DNA of 34,017 bases from Gammaproteobacteria bacterium (GTDB taxonomy: Bacteria; Pseudomonadota; Gammaproteobacteria; Arenicellales; Poriferihabitantaceae): contig JAALKB010000010.1 of NCBI GenBank assembly GCA_011088265.1, positions 1-34,017 on the forward strand. Reading direction: 5' to 3'. This document shows, in pieces, positions 14,143 through 22,209 of this stretch. The notes beneath the pieces were generated by a model that saw only the letters and a list, made by a program, of their open reading frames with translations, had not been told where the DNA came from and did no database searches. The position numbers were made by a program, and so were the translations under genes. The first letter of the stretch is position 1. Each line of letters begins with the position of its first letter.

Positions 14143-16725
14143 ATGATTGATGTAGGCGGTAAATTGACAACCTCGAAATCAAAACATATCTCCACACATC
14201 AAAGCCCGCAACCCACGGCCACAGACCCCAGGGGTGAAGGTCCGGTTCATAGTGGCTCAACCGAAGGGTTGGAGTTACATAAAGGGTTTTTATTGACCCG
14301 GAATAGCCGAGATACTCACCAGGGTACTGAAATTGAGTTATGGGTTGCCACTGACCATGGACCCGTGCAGCTTAAATTCCAGGGTGAACGTCCGATTTTC
14401 TTTATTAGTCAATCCGACTCCGGGCAGGCTAGAATAGTTTTGGGAGAGTTGGGTCTTCAGATGGAGATAAAACCCCTGGAACTGAATACCTTCAATCATT
14501 ACCCTGTATGCGGCATTTATTGTCCCACTATCCAGATTTTCTTTCGTTCTCAAGAAGGTTTAAAACGCGCTGGCATTGAAGTGCTGGAAGGGGATATTCG
14601 TCTACATGAACGGTTTCTGGTCGAACGATTTATCTGCGGTGGTATTGAATTTACTGGCCATGCCTTGCAGCGAAGAGGTTACCTGGAATATGTGCGGTGT
14701 CGGGTAAAGGCGACGGAATATCGCCCTCCTTTGAAATTGACTTCTCTGGATATTGAATGCGAGCTCACTGGAGAGCTATTCTCCATTGGATTGTCCCATC
14801 GGACCCTGCCCGGGGAATCCATTGGTTCCTTGCAGAGCAATGATTCCCATTCCGTAGACGAAGTTCTAATGATTGGTCGACCGAGTGATGATGGCGGTAG
14901 TGAGCAAGATGGAAAGGTAACTCAAAAGAAGACTGGAATTATTTGGTTCGATGATGAGAAACAATTGCTGCTGGGTTTGATAGATCGAATTCGGGTCGTG
15001 GACCCGGATATTTTTATTGGTTGGAGTCTGGTGAATTTTGATTTTCGGATATTATACCAACGGGCCAATTTCCATCGCATCAGGTTTCAGATTGGTAGAG
15101 CGAATCAACTTGCAAAGTGGCGCGATGCTCCGGAGGACAAGGAAAAGGGTTTTATCAACATTCCAGGTCGGGTAGCCATTGACGGTATTGATTCCCTTAA
15201 ATCGGCCACTTACAGTTTTCCGAGTTTTTCATTGGAGTCCGTTTCAAGGGAGTTGTTATCAAAGGGGAAAAAAGTCGAACAGGATGTGGACGATCGCTTC
15301 GCGGAAATCAAACACAATTTTCTTTATAACAAAAGAAAACTGGCGGAATACAATATACAGGACTGCCTGTTGGTACTGGAGGTTTTTGAGCACACCCAGA
15401 TGCTTGATTTTCTTCAACTACGGGGGCAGCTGACAGGCCTGGAGCTGGATCGGGCTGGTGGATCGGTGACAGCGTTTACGAATCTTTATTTGCCGCGATT
15501 ACATCGCTCAGGTTATGTGGCTCCAGTGATTCCCGGGGAAGGGGGCTTAACCAGTCCCGGTGGATATGTCATGGATTCCTTGCCAGGGCTTTACAGGAAT
15601 GTTCTGGTGCTGGATTTTAAAAGTCTGTATCCGTCCATCATTCGGACTTTCAAGGTTGACCCGTTGGGGCTGATTGAAGGTCTTAAATCCCCAGAGAATG
15701 CCATAGAAGGTTTTCGCGGCGCCAAATTTGATCGAAAAAAACACTTTCTACCGGAGATCATTACCGATCTATGGAAACAGCGGGATATCGCAAAAAAGAA
15801 TAATGATACGGTTCGCTCTCAGGCCATAAAAATCCTGATGAATTCGTTCTATGGCGTGTTGGGGGCAGGCGGGTGTCGATTTTATGATCCCAGATTGGCA
15901 AGTTCCATTACCATGCGTGGACATGAGATTTTGCAGACTACCCAAAAGTGGATCGAAGCGCTGGGGTATCAGGTTATTTATGGCGATACTGATTCTATCT
16001 TTGTCTGGTTACAGGGGGAGCCAGAAGTAAAAACCTGCCTGAAAGCTGGAAATGAAATCGCTAAGCTGATTAATCAAAATTGGAGAGACAAGCTGAAGGC
16101 CGAGTTTGATCTGGAGTGCTATCTGGAGATTGAATTTGAAACGCACTTTAGCCGATTCTTAATGCCAACGGTTAGGGGTTCCGAGGCAGGTAGCAAAAAG
16201 CGCTACGCCGGATTGATTTCAACTCGATCGAGTGATTCCGGTGAATTGAAATCAAAAATCGTCTTTAAGGGGCTAGAAAACGTTAGAACGGATTGGACGG
16301 ATTTGGCAAAAGAGTTTCAAGCGGAACTTTATGAGTTGGTTTTTTCCGATAAGAATCCTGCGGAACTTGTGAAACAAACCGTGGAAAACACCTTAAGAGG
16401 ACAAAATGACGACAAGCTGATATACCGAAAGCAGCTACGTAGAAAACTTGACCTCTACGTCAAAAATGTTCCGCCTCATGTGCGAGCGGCAAGGCTGGCG
16501 GATCAGCGAAATCACGATCTGGGTAAACAGCTTCGCTATCAATCCAAAGGCTGGATCAGCTACGTCATGACTCTAAATGGCCCTGAGCCTATCGAATACC
16601 TCACTAGTCAAATTGATTATCAGCATTATATTGATCGTCAGATTCAACCGGTAGCGGATGGAATCTTACCTTTCGTAAACCTGGATTTTGAATCCATTAC
16701 CAGCGCACAAGCGGTTTTATTTTGA
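14143..16725 (+). CDS. polB: DNA polymerase II (family B)
   Basis: The family B repair and translesion polymerase with 3'-5' proofreading. The exonuclease motifs are LTSLDIECEL (D203, E205), FIGWSLVNFDFRIL (N298, D300) and YNIQDCLLV (Y403, D407). The polymerase motifs are VLDFKSLYPSIIRTF (motif A, D491), KILMNSFYGVLGAG (motif B, K563 to G571) and YGDTDSIFV (motif C, D615, D617). RFLMPTVRGSEAGSKKRYAG and the C-terminal EPIEYLTSQIDYQHYIDRQI are typical of bacterial Pol II. At 860 residues it exceeds the 783 of E. coli: the first 45 or so residues, rich in Ser, Thr and His, look like an extension, and a true start further in (near the KGFLLTR segment) is possible because the site before 14143 is weak. 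I found no SOS box (CTGT-N8-ACAG) upstream. The TauE gene follows after 31 bp, so co-transcription is likely. Confidence 0.95.
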   Translation: MIDVGGKLTTSKSKHISTHQSPQPTATDPRGEGPVHSGSTEGLELHKGFLLTRNSRDTHQGTEIELWVATDHGPVQLKFQGERPIFFISQSDSGQARIVLGELGLQMEIKPLELNTFNHYPVCGIYCPTIQIFFRSQEGLKRAGIEVLEGDIRLHERFLVERFICGGIEFTGHALQRRGYLEYVRCRVKATEYRPPLKLTSLDIECELTGELFSIGLSHRTLPGESIGSLQSNDSHSVDEVLMIGRPSDDGGSEQDGKVTQKKTGIIWFDDEKQLLLGLIDRIRVVDPDIFIGWSLVNFDFRILYQRANFHRIRFQIGRANQLAKWRDAPEDKEKGFINIPGRVAIDGIDSLKSATYSFPSFSLESVSRELLSKGKKVEQDVDDRFAEIKHNFLYNKRKLAEYNIQDCLLVLEVFEHTQMLDFLQLRGQLTGLELDRAGGSVTAFTNLYLPRLHRSGYVAPVIPGEGGLTSPGGYVMDSLPGLYRNVLVLDFKSLYPSIIRTFKVDPLGLIEGLKSPENAIEGFRGAKFDRKKHFLPEIITDLWKQRDIAKKNNDTVRSQAIKILMNSFYGVLGAGGCRFYDPRLASSITMRGHEILQTTQKWIEALGYQVIYGDTDSIFVWLQGEPEVKTCLKAGNEIAKLINQNWRDKLKAEFDLECYLEIEFETHFSRFLMPTVRGSEAGSKKRYAGLISTRSSDSGELKSKIVFKGLENVRTDWTDLAKEFQAELYELVFSDKNPAELVKQTVENTLRGQNDDKLIYRKQLRRKLDLYVKNVPPHVRAARLADQRNHDLGKQLRYQSKGWISYVMTLNGPEPIEYLTSQIDYQHYIDRQIQPVADGILPFVNLDFESITSAQAVLF

Positions 16726-16756
16726 TTGATATCTGTCTCCTCGTGATTGGTTATTC

Positions 16757-17527
16757 GTGATGTCATGGTTGACAGACCTGTCTCTTATTCACTATCTATT
16801 GCTGGTAGTGATTATTGCTTTTGCGGGTTTGGTGCATGGCACCATGGGGATTGGATTTCCCATGGTTGCGACGCCACTGATCACGGTTTTTATGGATGTG
16901 CGTTCGGCAATTTTGTTTACCCTGCTCCCAACCGTGATGGTGAATGTTGCGAGTATCTGGCTTAGTGGGAACTATCAGAATATTTTTCGCCAATATTGGT
17001 GGCTTTTTTTTGCGGCGCTAATCGGTGCCTTGATAGGGAGTTATTTGCTGGTTATTTTCGATCCATCTCCTTTCCGCCTGGTGTTGGCATTCTTGATTTT
17101 CCTGTTTTTGGTTACAACCTTTTCAGATCGTCTTTCTAATCCCTGGGTTAGCGCGGATAATTATTTGGTAATGGCAGCATTTGGTTTTGTCGCAGGAGTA
17201 TCCGCAGGGACTACCAATGTTATGGTTGCTGTTTTGGTTATTTATCTGCTTGGCATTGGTCTTAAGAGATTGGAGATGATTCCAATATTGAATACCTGTT
17301 TTCTTTTGGATAAAACGGCTCAAATTGGGGTGCTTGGTCTGGAGGGTTTTGTGAGCTCAATGCTGGTTTACCAAACTATCCCACTTTCTATGGTTGCGTT
17401 GGCCGCATTGCTGATGGGACGACGAATTGGAAAGAAAATGGGCATGGAAACCTACCGAATGATACTTTACGGGCTATTGTTTGTTTTGGCGTGTACGCTG
17501 ATTATGCAGTTCATTGTTGAAACCTGA
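16757..17527 (+). CDS. Sulfite exporter TauE/SafE family permease
   Basis: An inner-membrane protein of 256 residues, normal for the TauE/SafE (DUF81) family, with about eight hydrophobic segments. The two half-repeats show the family's inverted pattern: IIAFAGLVHGTMGIGFPMVATPLIT near the N-terminus and FGFVAGVSAGTTNVMVAVLVIYLLG in the middle, both with the G-x-x-x-G(T/M)-x-G hallmark, followed by GRRIGKKMGMETYRMILYGLLFVLA at the C-terminus. Members export sulfite, sulfoacetate or other small sulfonates or organic anions. Sequence alone does not give the substrate, though other sulfur genes (cysK, sulfatase, DddP-like) lie within 16 kb. The ATG at 16757 follows polB by 31 bp on the same strand. 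An overlapping frame starting at 16747 is a shadow. Confidence 0.9.
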   Translation: MMSWLTDLSLIHYLLLVVIIAFAGLVHGTMGIGFPMVATPLITVFMDVRSAILFTLLPTVMVNVASIWLSGNYQNIFRQYWWLFFAALIGALIGSYLLVIFDPSPFRLVLAFLIFLFLVTTFSDRLSNPWVSADNYLVMAAFGFVAGVSAGTTNVMVAVLVIYLLGIGLKRLEMIPILNTCFLLDKTAQIGVLGLEGFVSSMLVYQTIPLSMVALAALLMGRRIGKKMGMETYRMILYGLLFVLACTLIMQFIVET

Positions 17528-17735
17528 TTTTGGTTTATCAATATTGAGTCGGTGGAATCAAAGTGCCCGTCGCTGAAATGGTACTATCAGGTGGGTAGCC
17601 AGACATGCCAGGTAGTCGATTTTGTTTCGGTTAGTCTTACTGCTACTAGCATTTTCAACCCTAAAAAGATTCACAAAACGAGTTGGAAAATCATCCATCT
17701 CCAGACATCAAAACAACATTAATACGGTAGAGTGA

Positions 17736-18658
17736 ATGAGTAAATCGACCTTGGGTGTCTTACTGACTCTCACATTTGTGACTCTGGAGTCAGCGCAATT
17801 CGTTTTCTTCGGCGGGCTCTTCCAAAAGATGAGTCCTTATCTTTTTGGCTTTCTTGTGTTCGGTATTACGACGCTGGTATTCATTGGCGGTACATTCCTA
17901 TTTCGTCGCGATCAGTTCAATATTGCGCTCGGGGAACTATTGGCAGTGAATCTTGGTGCAGTGGTAACATTCACAGCCTATCTCACATCCGTGCAATTGG
18001 TTGAGCCTGCGGTGACTTATACGATTTCGTCCGGCTGTATGCCACTGACGGCCTATGTTCTTTATCGGTTGGGGGTTCGTGAGGGAGAACCGATGCGTAA
18101 TCCATTTGAAGCAACTGGAAATATACTGATTTTCCTGGGGGTGTTGTTTTTAGCGGTGATCACCATATGGGGACTCGCCGGATTCGTTCGTGGCGGCTCA
18201 TTATCCGCCATACTGGGAGTGTTGCTTGCCGTACTTGATGGGGTGTTTTTTACGTTGATTCTGGTTTACTCCAAACGCATGAACAACGCTGGTATCGGAC
18301 CCAGCGCGGTATTGGGTCTGCGATTGCCTATCTATGTGCTGGTCACTGGCTTGCTGGTTTATTGGGACTTTGAGCCGAGTGAGCCTATGGATAACATGGA
18401 GTTGGCGTATTATGCCCTGATTGGGTTTTTATTGGCCATTCCACCCTTGTATTTGCTACAAAAGGCGGTGCCGTTGGTTTCCACCTTGACCCTGGGCGCC
18501 TTGACTGCATTGGGACCCTTGTGGTGTTTGCGTTACAGCTCGTAGAGGGTAGGGTTGACTATTCCATGGTGACGTTGATTGGACTATCCATTTATATTAC
18601 CGGCGCGATTCTTGCAGCCATTGGCGCAGTACGAGGCGACTCCATAACTGGCTCTTGA
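17736..18658 (+). pseudogene. EamA/DMT-family transporter, frameshift near the C-terminus
   Basis: A drug/metabolite-transporter superfamily protein with about ten membrane helices in two EamA halves (VTYTISSGCMPLTAYVLYRLG ends half one; half two begins near GVLLAVLDGVFFTLILVYSKR). The open frame stops at 18545 after GPLWCLRYSS, inside the last pair of helices. One extra base at the CCCTTG at about 18516-18521 gives GPFVVFALQLVEGRVDYSMV, then TLIGLSIYITGAILAAIGAVR, the missing final helix, ending at 18658 with about 308 residues in all, the normal length. So this is one gene with a single-base deletion or sequence error. The ATG at 17736 follows a weak site (GGTAGAG). The truncated form would lack one helix and is probably inactive. 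Substrate unknown; the whole family is diverse. Confidence 0.83.
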
Positions 18659-18743
18659 CCTGATACCTGTTGATTTTCTACATGTCCTTTCATCTATCTC
18701 ATGTATTGTAAGCCTGGCTTTAGGACTTATCCCAGGAATGACC

Positions 18744-19619
18744 TTAGCAAAGGTTGAACCTCTGTTTTCTAATATAGCAGCCAAAACCTGATCTAAGTGG
18801 TACGGAATATTGTCTCGCCCGATCTTCAGACCAACCATAAATATCAGCAATACCGAAACGCTCGGGCTGACGTTGCTTTTCTGTGGGAGGTTGATCAATG
18901 GCCTCTCGACGATGATCATAGTCCGAGATCCGGAATAACGCCTCTTCATCATCGTATTTATTGACATGCACGGTAATATTCAATGGTAGACGCATGCTAG
19001 TCGAAGGAGACTCGCTGGGCCACCCCACACATAATCCGGCGACTGGAAATACATGCTCTGGTAAATTCAGTTCCATGGATAGAGACTCGATATTGTCCCT
19101 GACTTCGCTAATAGGACAGCAGCGTAAGCCAACGGAATCTGCGGCGATGATGAAGGTCTGCATAACAATTCCAGCGTCCACCGCCGCGTTCATAAATGAA
19201 TCGAGATGGTCGTTGGCAAAGGGATAGTCTTTTTCTTCGCATACTTTCCGAATTCGTCGATTGTCTGCGCACCAAACCATGAATTGTGGTGCGTGTTCGG
19301 TCCAGGCGATTTTAGGGTTGGAACTGATAATGCGCTTTCGTTGGGATGGATCTGTGATTCGAACTACACTGACCTGTTGGAGATCGGATTTTGAAGGAGC
19401 TGAAAATGCTGTGGCGAATAACAGTTGCATCAGCGACTCCTGAATTTTTTCAGATTCAAACTTTCTCGCCGAAGCATGTTGGAGAATGGTTCTAAGGGTT
19501 GAATTATCCTCAGTTGGTTGGGTGGTGTGTCCACTTTGTGAGTGCTCTTCACCGCATTGGGGAAAATGGTCACAAAGTGGTAGTCCGTATCGATCTTCAA
19601 TGAGTCGTTGAATTGTCAT
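18744..19619 (-). CDS. Nitroreductase-family NADPH-dependent oxidoreductase
   Basis: A 291-residue FMN-binding flavoprotein of the nitroreductase superfamily, cytoplasmic. HASARKFESEKI has the family's S-x-R-x-F/Y flavin phosphate motif, followed by LFATAFSAPSKSDLQQVSVVR (active-site SAP-SKSDLQ helix), GIVMQTFIIAADSVGLRCCPIS (FMN-binding segment) and HVFPVAGLCVGWPSE, the P-x-x-x-G-x-x-x-G-P motif. The C-terminal YGWSEDRARQYSVP and RSGFGCYIRKQRF are typical of the group annotated as NADPH-dependent oxidoreductase. The first 35 residues (MTIQRLIEDRYG to the Ser/Thr-rich region) are longer than in the core family but common in this subgroup. It converges with the broken EamA gene and is divergent from a membrane-protein gene, with a repeat array in between. 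Confidence 0.9.
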   Translation of the reverse strand: MTIQRLIEDRYGLPLCDHFPQCGEEHSQSGHTTQPTEDNSTLRTILQHASARKFESEKIQESLMQLLFATAFSAPSKSDLQQVSVVRITDPSQRKRIISSNPKIAWTEHAPQFMVWCADNRRIRKVCEEKDYPFANDHLDSFMNAAVDAGIVMQTFIIAADSVGLRCCPISEVRDNIESLSMELNLPEHVFPVAGLCVGWPSESPSTSMRLPLNITVHVNKYDDEEALFRISDYDHRREAIDQPPTEKQRQPERFGIADIYGWSEDRARQYSVPLRSGFGCYIRKQRFNLC

Positions 19620-19666
19620 GGTTGATTTTTTCTGTTCCAGAAGAGGTCTTATGAGGGTTCGGGTAT

Positions 19667-19731
19667 ACTTTACTCAATGTTATTACTCAGTGTCATTACC
19701 GAGTGCCATTACTCGATACTATTTGGCCACT
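19667..19731. repeat. 13-bp degenerate tandem repeat, four to five copies
   Basis: Units ACTTTACTCAATG, TTATTACTCAGTG, TCATTACCGAGTG, CCATTACTCGATA and a poor fifth, CTATTTGGCCACT, without gaps. It occupies the divergent promoter region between the nitroreductase (start 19619) and the membrane-protein gene (start 19849), so copy number could affect expression of both. Confidence 0.85.
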
Positions 19732-19848
19732 CTGAAAAGAGAGCAATATGATCACCATATTAATCCATAATTAATCCATGACTCTAACCTGCTATCAGAC
19801 CGATGAGCAGAACTTTTTCCCATTGATGATGATCCATTGAAGATAATA

Positions 19849-20525
19849 ATGAAACTCTTTTGGAAAATTATAATCGGTGCTGCGGTATTTTCTACCGTTC
19901 TGGCATTTATTCTATATTTGCATATGGTTGGGCGATTTGAAAATGGCTCTTCTTTTGATATTTCTTCTTCCAAAGAAAGCTCCCGTGATGCTTCTGCGTT
20001 CACCAGAGTGGATCAATTGCTTAATGAAATGGAAACAGGGGCTGTTGCCTTCAATGTCCCAACTAACATTAATATAGACGACTCTGCGCTAGTTCAGCTG
20101 ATACTCAGTATTGCCGAGACCACAGAGCAACTGAAACAGTCGATTATTGAGGAAGGTCAGAAAGTGGGGGCCACCATAAAAATCAGCAACAGAATGCAGG
20201 CTTCCCTTTCTGGCTCAATGTTTCAGATTACGAGGATTACCCCAGAAGTACAGGTTATTTCGGAGCACCAACAGACCCAGTGGAAATGGAAATACATCCA
20301 AAAGAAGAAGGCAGGCATAAGCTGCACCTGACCTTGAGCGTTTTATTGGAAATTGATGGGCGTGACACTCCCAGGGCAATCAGAACCTTTGATAAGACCA
20401 TAGATGTGAATGTCACAGTGGAACAAAAAATTTCTCACTTCTTCAAAAATAATTGGCAATGGCTTTGGACCGCAATGCTGGTTCCGTTTGTTGGGTGGTT
20501 ATGGAGACGGAAGAAAAGTAGCTAA
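19849..20525 (+). pseudogene. Unknown two-helix membrane protein, frameshifted
   Basis: I do not recognise this family with certainty. The likely start is ATG 19849 (KLFWKIIIGAAVFSTVLAFI, a membrane anchor), in preference to an in-frame TTG 12 bp earlier. A soluble, strand-rich middle follows. The first frame ends at 20331 after WKWKYIQKKKAGISCT. The next frame carries VEMEIHPKEEGRHKLHLTLS, a DGRDTPRAIRTFDKTIDVNV segment and a C-terminal helix HFFKNNWQWLWTAMLVPFVG then WLWRRKKSS. One extra base at about 20278-20280 (CAG-TG to CAG-GTG) joins them as TQVEMEIHP, giving about 225 residues with a helix at each end and a positively charged tail. So this is one gene with an apparent one-base deletion. 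The second half alone is better conserved in appearance. Function unknown. Confidence 0.75.
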
Positions 20526-20550
20526 CTACCGGTTTTTTGATTGAGTGGAT

Positions 20551-20580
20551 GCTTTATCATAAAGCCTATCATTGGTAGGC
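20551..20580. other. Two adjoining small hairpins
   Basis: GCTTTATCATAAAGC (20551-20565) and GCCTATCATTGGTAGGC (20564-20580) are near-perfect inverted repeats sharing two bases. No U-tract follows, so this is not a standard terminator. It lies between the membrane-protein gene and the MFS gene and could be an mRNA-end structure. Confidence 0.5.
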
Positions 20581-20741
20581 CAATAACTTTATGACCCGTG
20601 ACTCTATTGTGGTTTATCTCGCTATCAATTCCCATTCCATTTTGATCGCCATTATTAATTGAAAGACTCTAAAAAAATACCCTGTTCCATCAAATCCCCA
20701 AAGGAAGCCAAAGAACTGATTTCGACCGAAGAGAAGGGGTG

Positions 20742-21914
20742 ATGGAAAAAAGAACTCTGTTTGCTATTTTGTGCATCACTTATTTTTCGTTTTGCACCTT
20801 ATATACCCCTCAACCATTATTGCCGTTATTGGTATCCGAATTGGGCATTTCGGCTAATGATGCAACCCTGTTCATTACTGTGACACTGGTCCCGCTGGCC
20901 ATCGCGCCAATTATCTATGGGTACTTTCTTCAGGCTATTCCTGCTCGAACGGTACTGTTTTTCGCGGTGGCTTTATTAGCCATCAATCAGCTTCTATTTC
21001 TCTTTGCCACTCATTTGTGGCAGTTTCTTGTTTTGCGTTTTCTTCAGGGATGTCTATTACCCGGTATTTTCACAGCACTAATGACGTACTGTTCGTCAAT
21101 GTCGTCGAAGGACAGTGTGCGAAAGGTAATGGGGTGGTACATCGCGACCACTATACTGGGTGGATTTTCCAGCAGGTTGTTCGCCGGATTGATTGCCGAT
21201 GCCATTGGGTGGCAATGGATTTTTGGATTCACTGCAACGCTTTTGGCTCTATCACTTTTGTTGCTGCGATATATCGCAGCTGATGCCATACTGAGTTTTG
21301 CCAGACTGGATCGCCGTTCCATTACCCGTGTGCTTCGTTCTCCTCTTTTTGCCCACGGTTATCTTGCGCTGTTTTTCATTTTCTTCGTCTTCTCTGGCAT
21401 GTTGAATCTACTGCCTTTTCGCCTCACTGAGATTAGTCCTGGTATTTCTGCTTTCGATATTTCGCTATTTTATTTGGGTTATCTTATCGGTATGCCAATC
21501 GCTATCTACAATGAAAAAATCATCTCATTTTTCGGTGGGGCAGGTCGGGCATTGTGTTGGGGGCTCGGCCTAAACGTTATTGGTTTGGTAGCTTATTTAA
21601 CCACGGAAATACACTTCATCTGGTTCATGATGTTAAGTTTTTCAGCAGGGATGTTTTTTATTCACGCGACTTTATCGGGGCTGGTTAACTATTATGCGAA
21701 AGAACACAAGGGCGTGGTAAATGGCTTGTATGTGTCAATCTATTACGCAAGTGGAGCGCTGGGTTCCTGGCTACCTTCAGTGTTCTATCAGCGTTATAGC
21801 TGGGAGGCGCTCATCTACACTCTGGTGGGTATGACCCTGTTAGGCGTGTTTTTTGTCACTCGGATGACCAGAGCTACCAGGACCCTTGAGGAATGCCTAT
21901 CGGACTGGCAATGA
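20742..21914 (+). CDS. Major facilitator superfamily transporter
   Basis: A 12-helix inner-membrane transporter of 390 residues. It starts with YTPQPLLPLLVSELGISAND in helix 1 to loop 1, the pattern of the YnfM/arabinose-efflux-like branch, followed by LRFLQGCLLPGIFTALMTYC (motif in helix 4), GWYIATTILGGFSSRLFAGL and DAIGWQWIFGFTATLLALSL in the middle. The second half repeats the pattern (LPFRLTEISPGISAFDISLF; FSAGMFFIHATLSGLVNYYA; GSWLPSVFYQRYSWEALIYT). ATG 20742 is preferred over the GTG one codon earlier because GAGAAGGGG lies just upstream. The last codons and the stop (GGACTGGCAATGA) start a run of tandem repeats. Substrate unknown; efflux of small molecules is typical for this branch. 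Confidence 0.87.
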   Translation: MEKRTLFAILCITYFSFCTLYTPQPLLPLLVSELGISANDATLFITVTLVPLAIAPIIYGYFLQAIPARTVLFFAVALLAINQLLFLFATHLWQFLVLRFLQGCLLPGIFTALMTYCSSMSSKDSVRKVMGWYIATTILGGFSSRLFAGLIADAIGWQWIFGFTATLLALSLLLLRYIAADAILSFARLDRRSITRVLRSPLFAHGYLALFFIFFVFSGMLNLLPFRLTEISPGISAFDISLFYLGYLIGMPIAIYNEKIISFFGGAGRALCWGLGLNVIGLVAYLTTEIHFIWFMMLSFSAGMFFIHATLSGLVNYYAKEHKGVVNGLYVSIYYASGALGSWLPSVFYQRYSWEALIYTLVGMTLLGVFFVTRMTRATRTLEECLSDWQ

Positions 21915-21976
21915 ATGGGGCTGGCAATCGGACTGGCACTCAATAATAACTATGATCGGGAATAACCATGATCGGG
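21901..21976. repeat. Two consecutive micro-repeat arrays at the 3' end of the MFS gene
   Basis: First, a CTGGCA-centred repeat: CGGACTGGCAATGAATG (including the MFS stop codon at 21912-21914), GGGCTGGCAAT and CGGACTGGCACT. Then AATAACTATGATCGGG (21945-21960) and AATAACCATGATCGGG (21961-21976), 16 bp with one mismatch. The first array starts inside the gene. Confidence 0.82.
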
Positions 21977-22101
21977 CATGATAAAGCATCTGTGCTACTA
22001 CCGGAGATCCCTGAGGACGGGCGTGGAATCTTATCTCGCAGAATCCTAGTTCACACCTTAACCCAATGAGCGTCGGTGTTAGGGATATATTTATAGATTG
22101 T

Positions 22102-22131
22102 TTGAAATAAAAATGGAAACCTGTATATACT
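22102..22131 (+). promoter_or_regulatory. Candidate sigma-70 promoter of the liv operon
   Basis: TTGAAA at 22102-22107 and TATACT at 22126-22131 with an 18-bp spacer, about 70 bp upstream of the binding-protein start and in an AT-rich stretch. No operator was recognised. Confidence 0.55.
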
Positions 22132-22209
22132 ATCGCGAGAATAGTTATAAAAAGCGGTTCAAAACTTTGTAAAACCTTATTTGTAAAACCAATGCGAGGA
22201 AATAATTTC

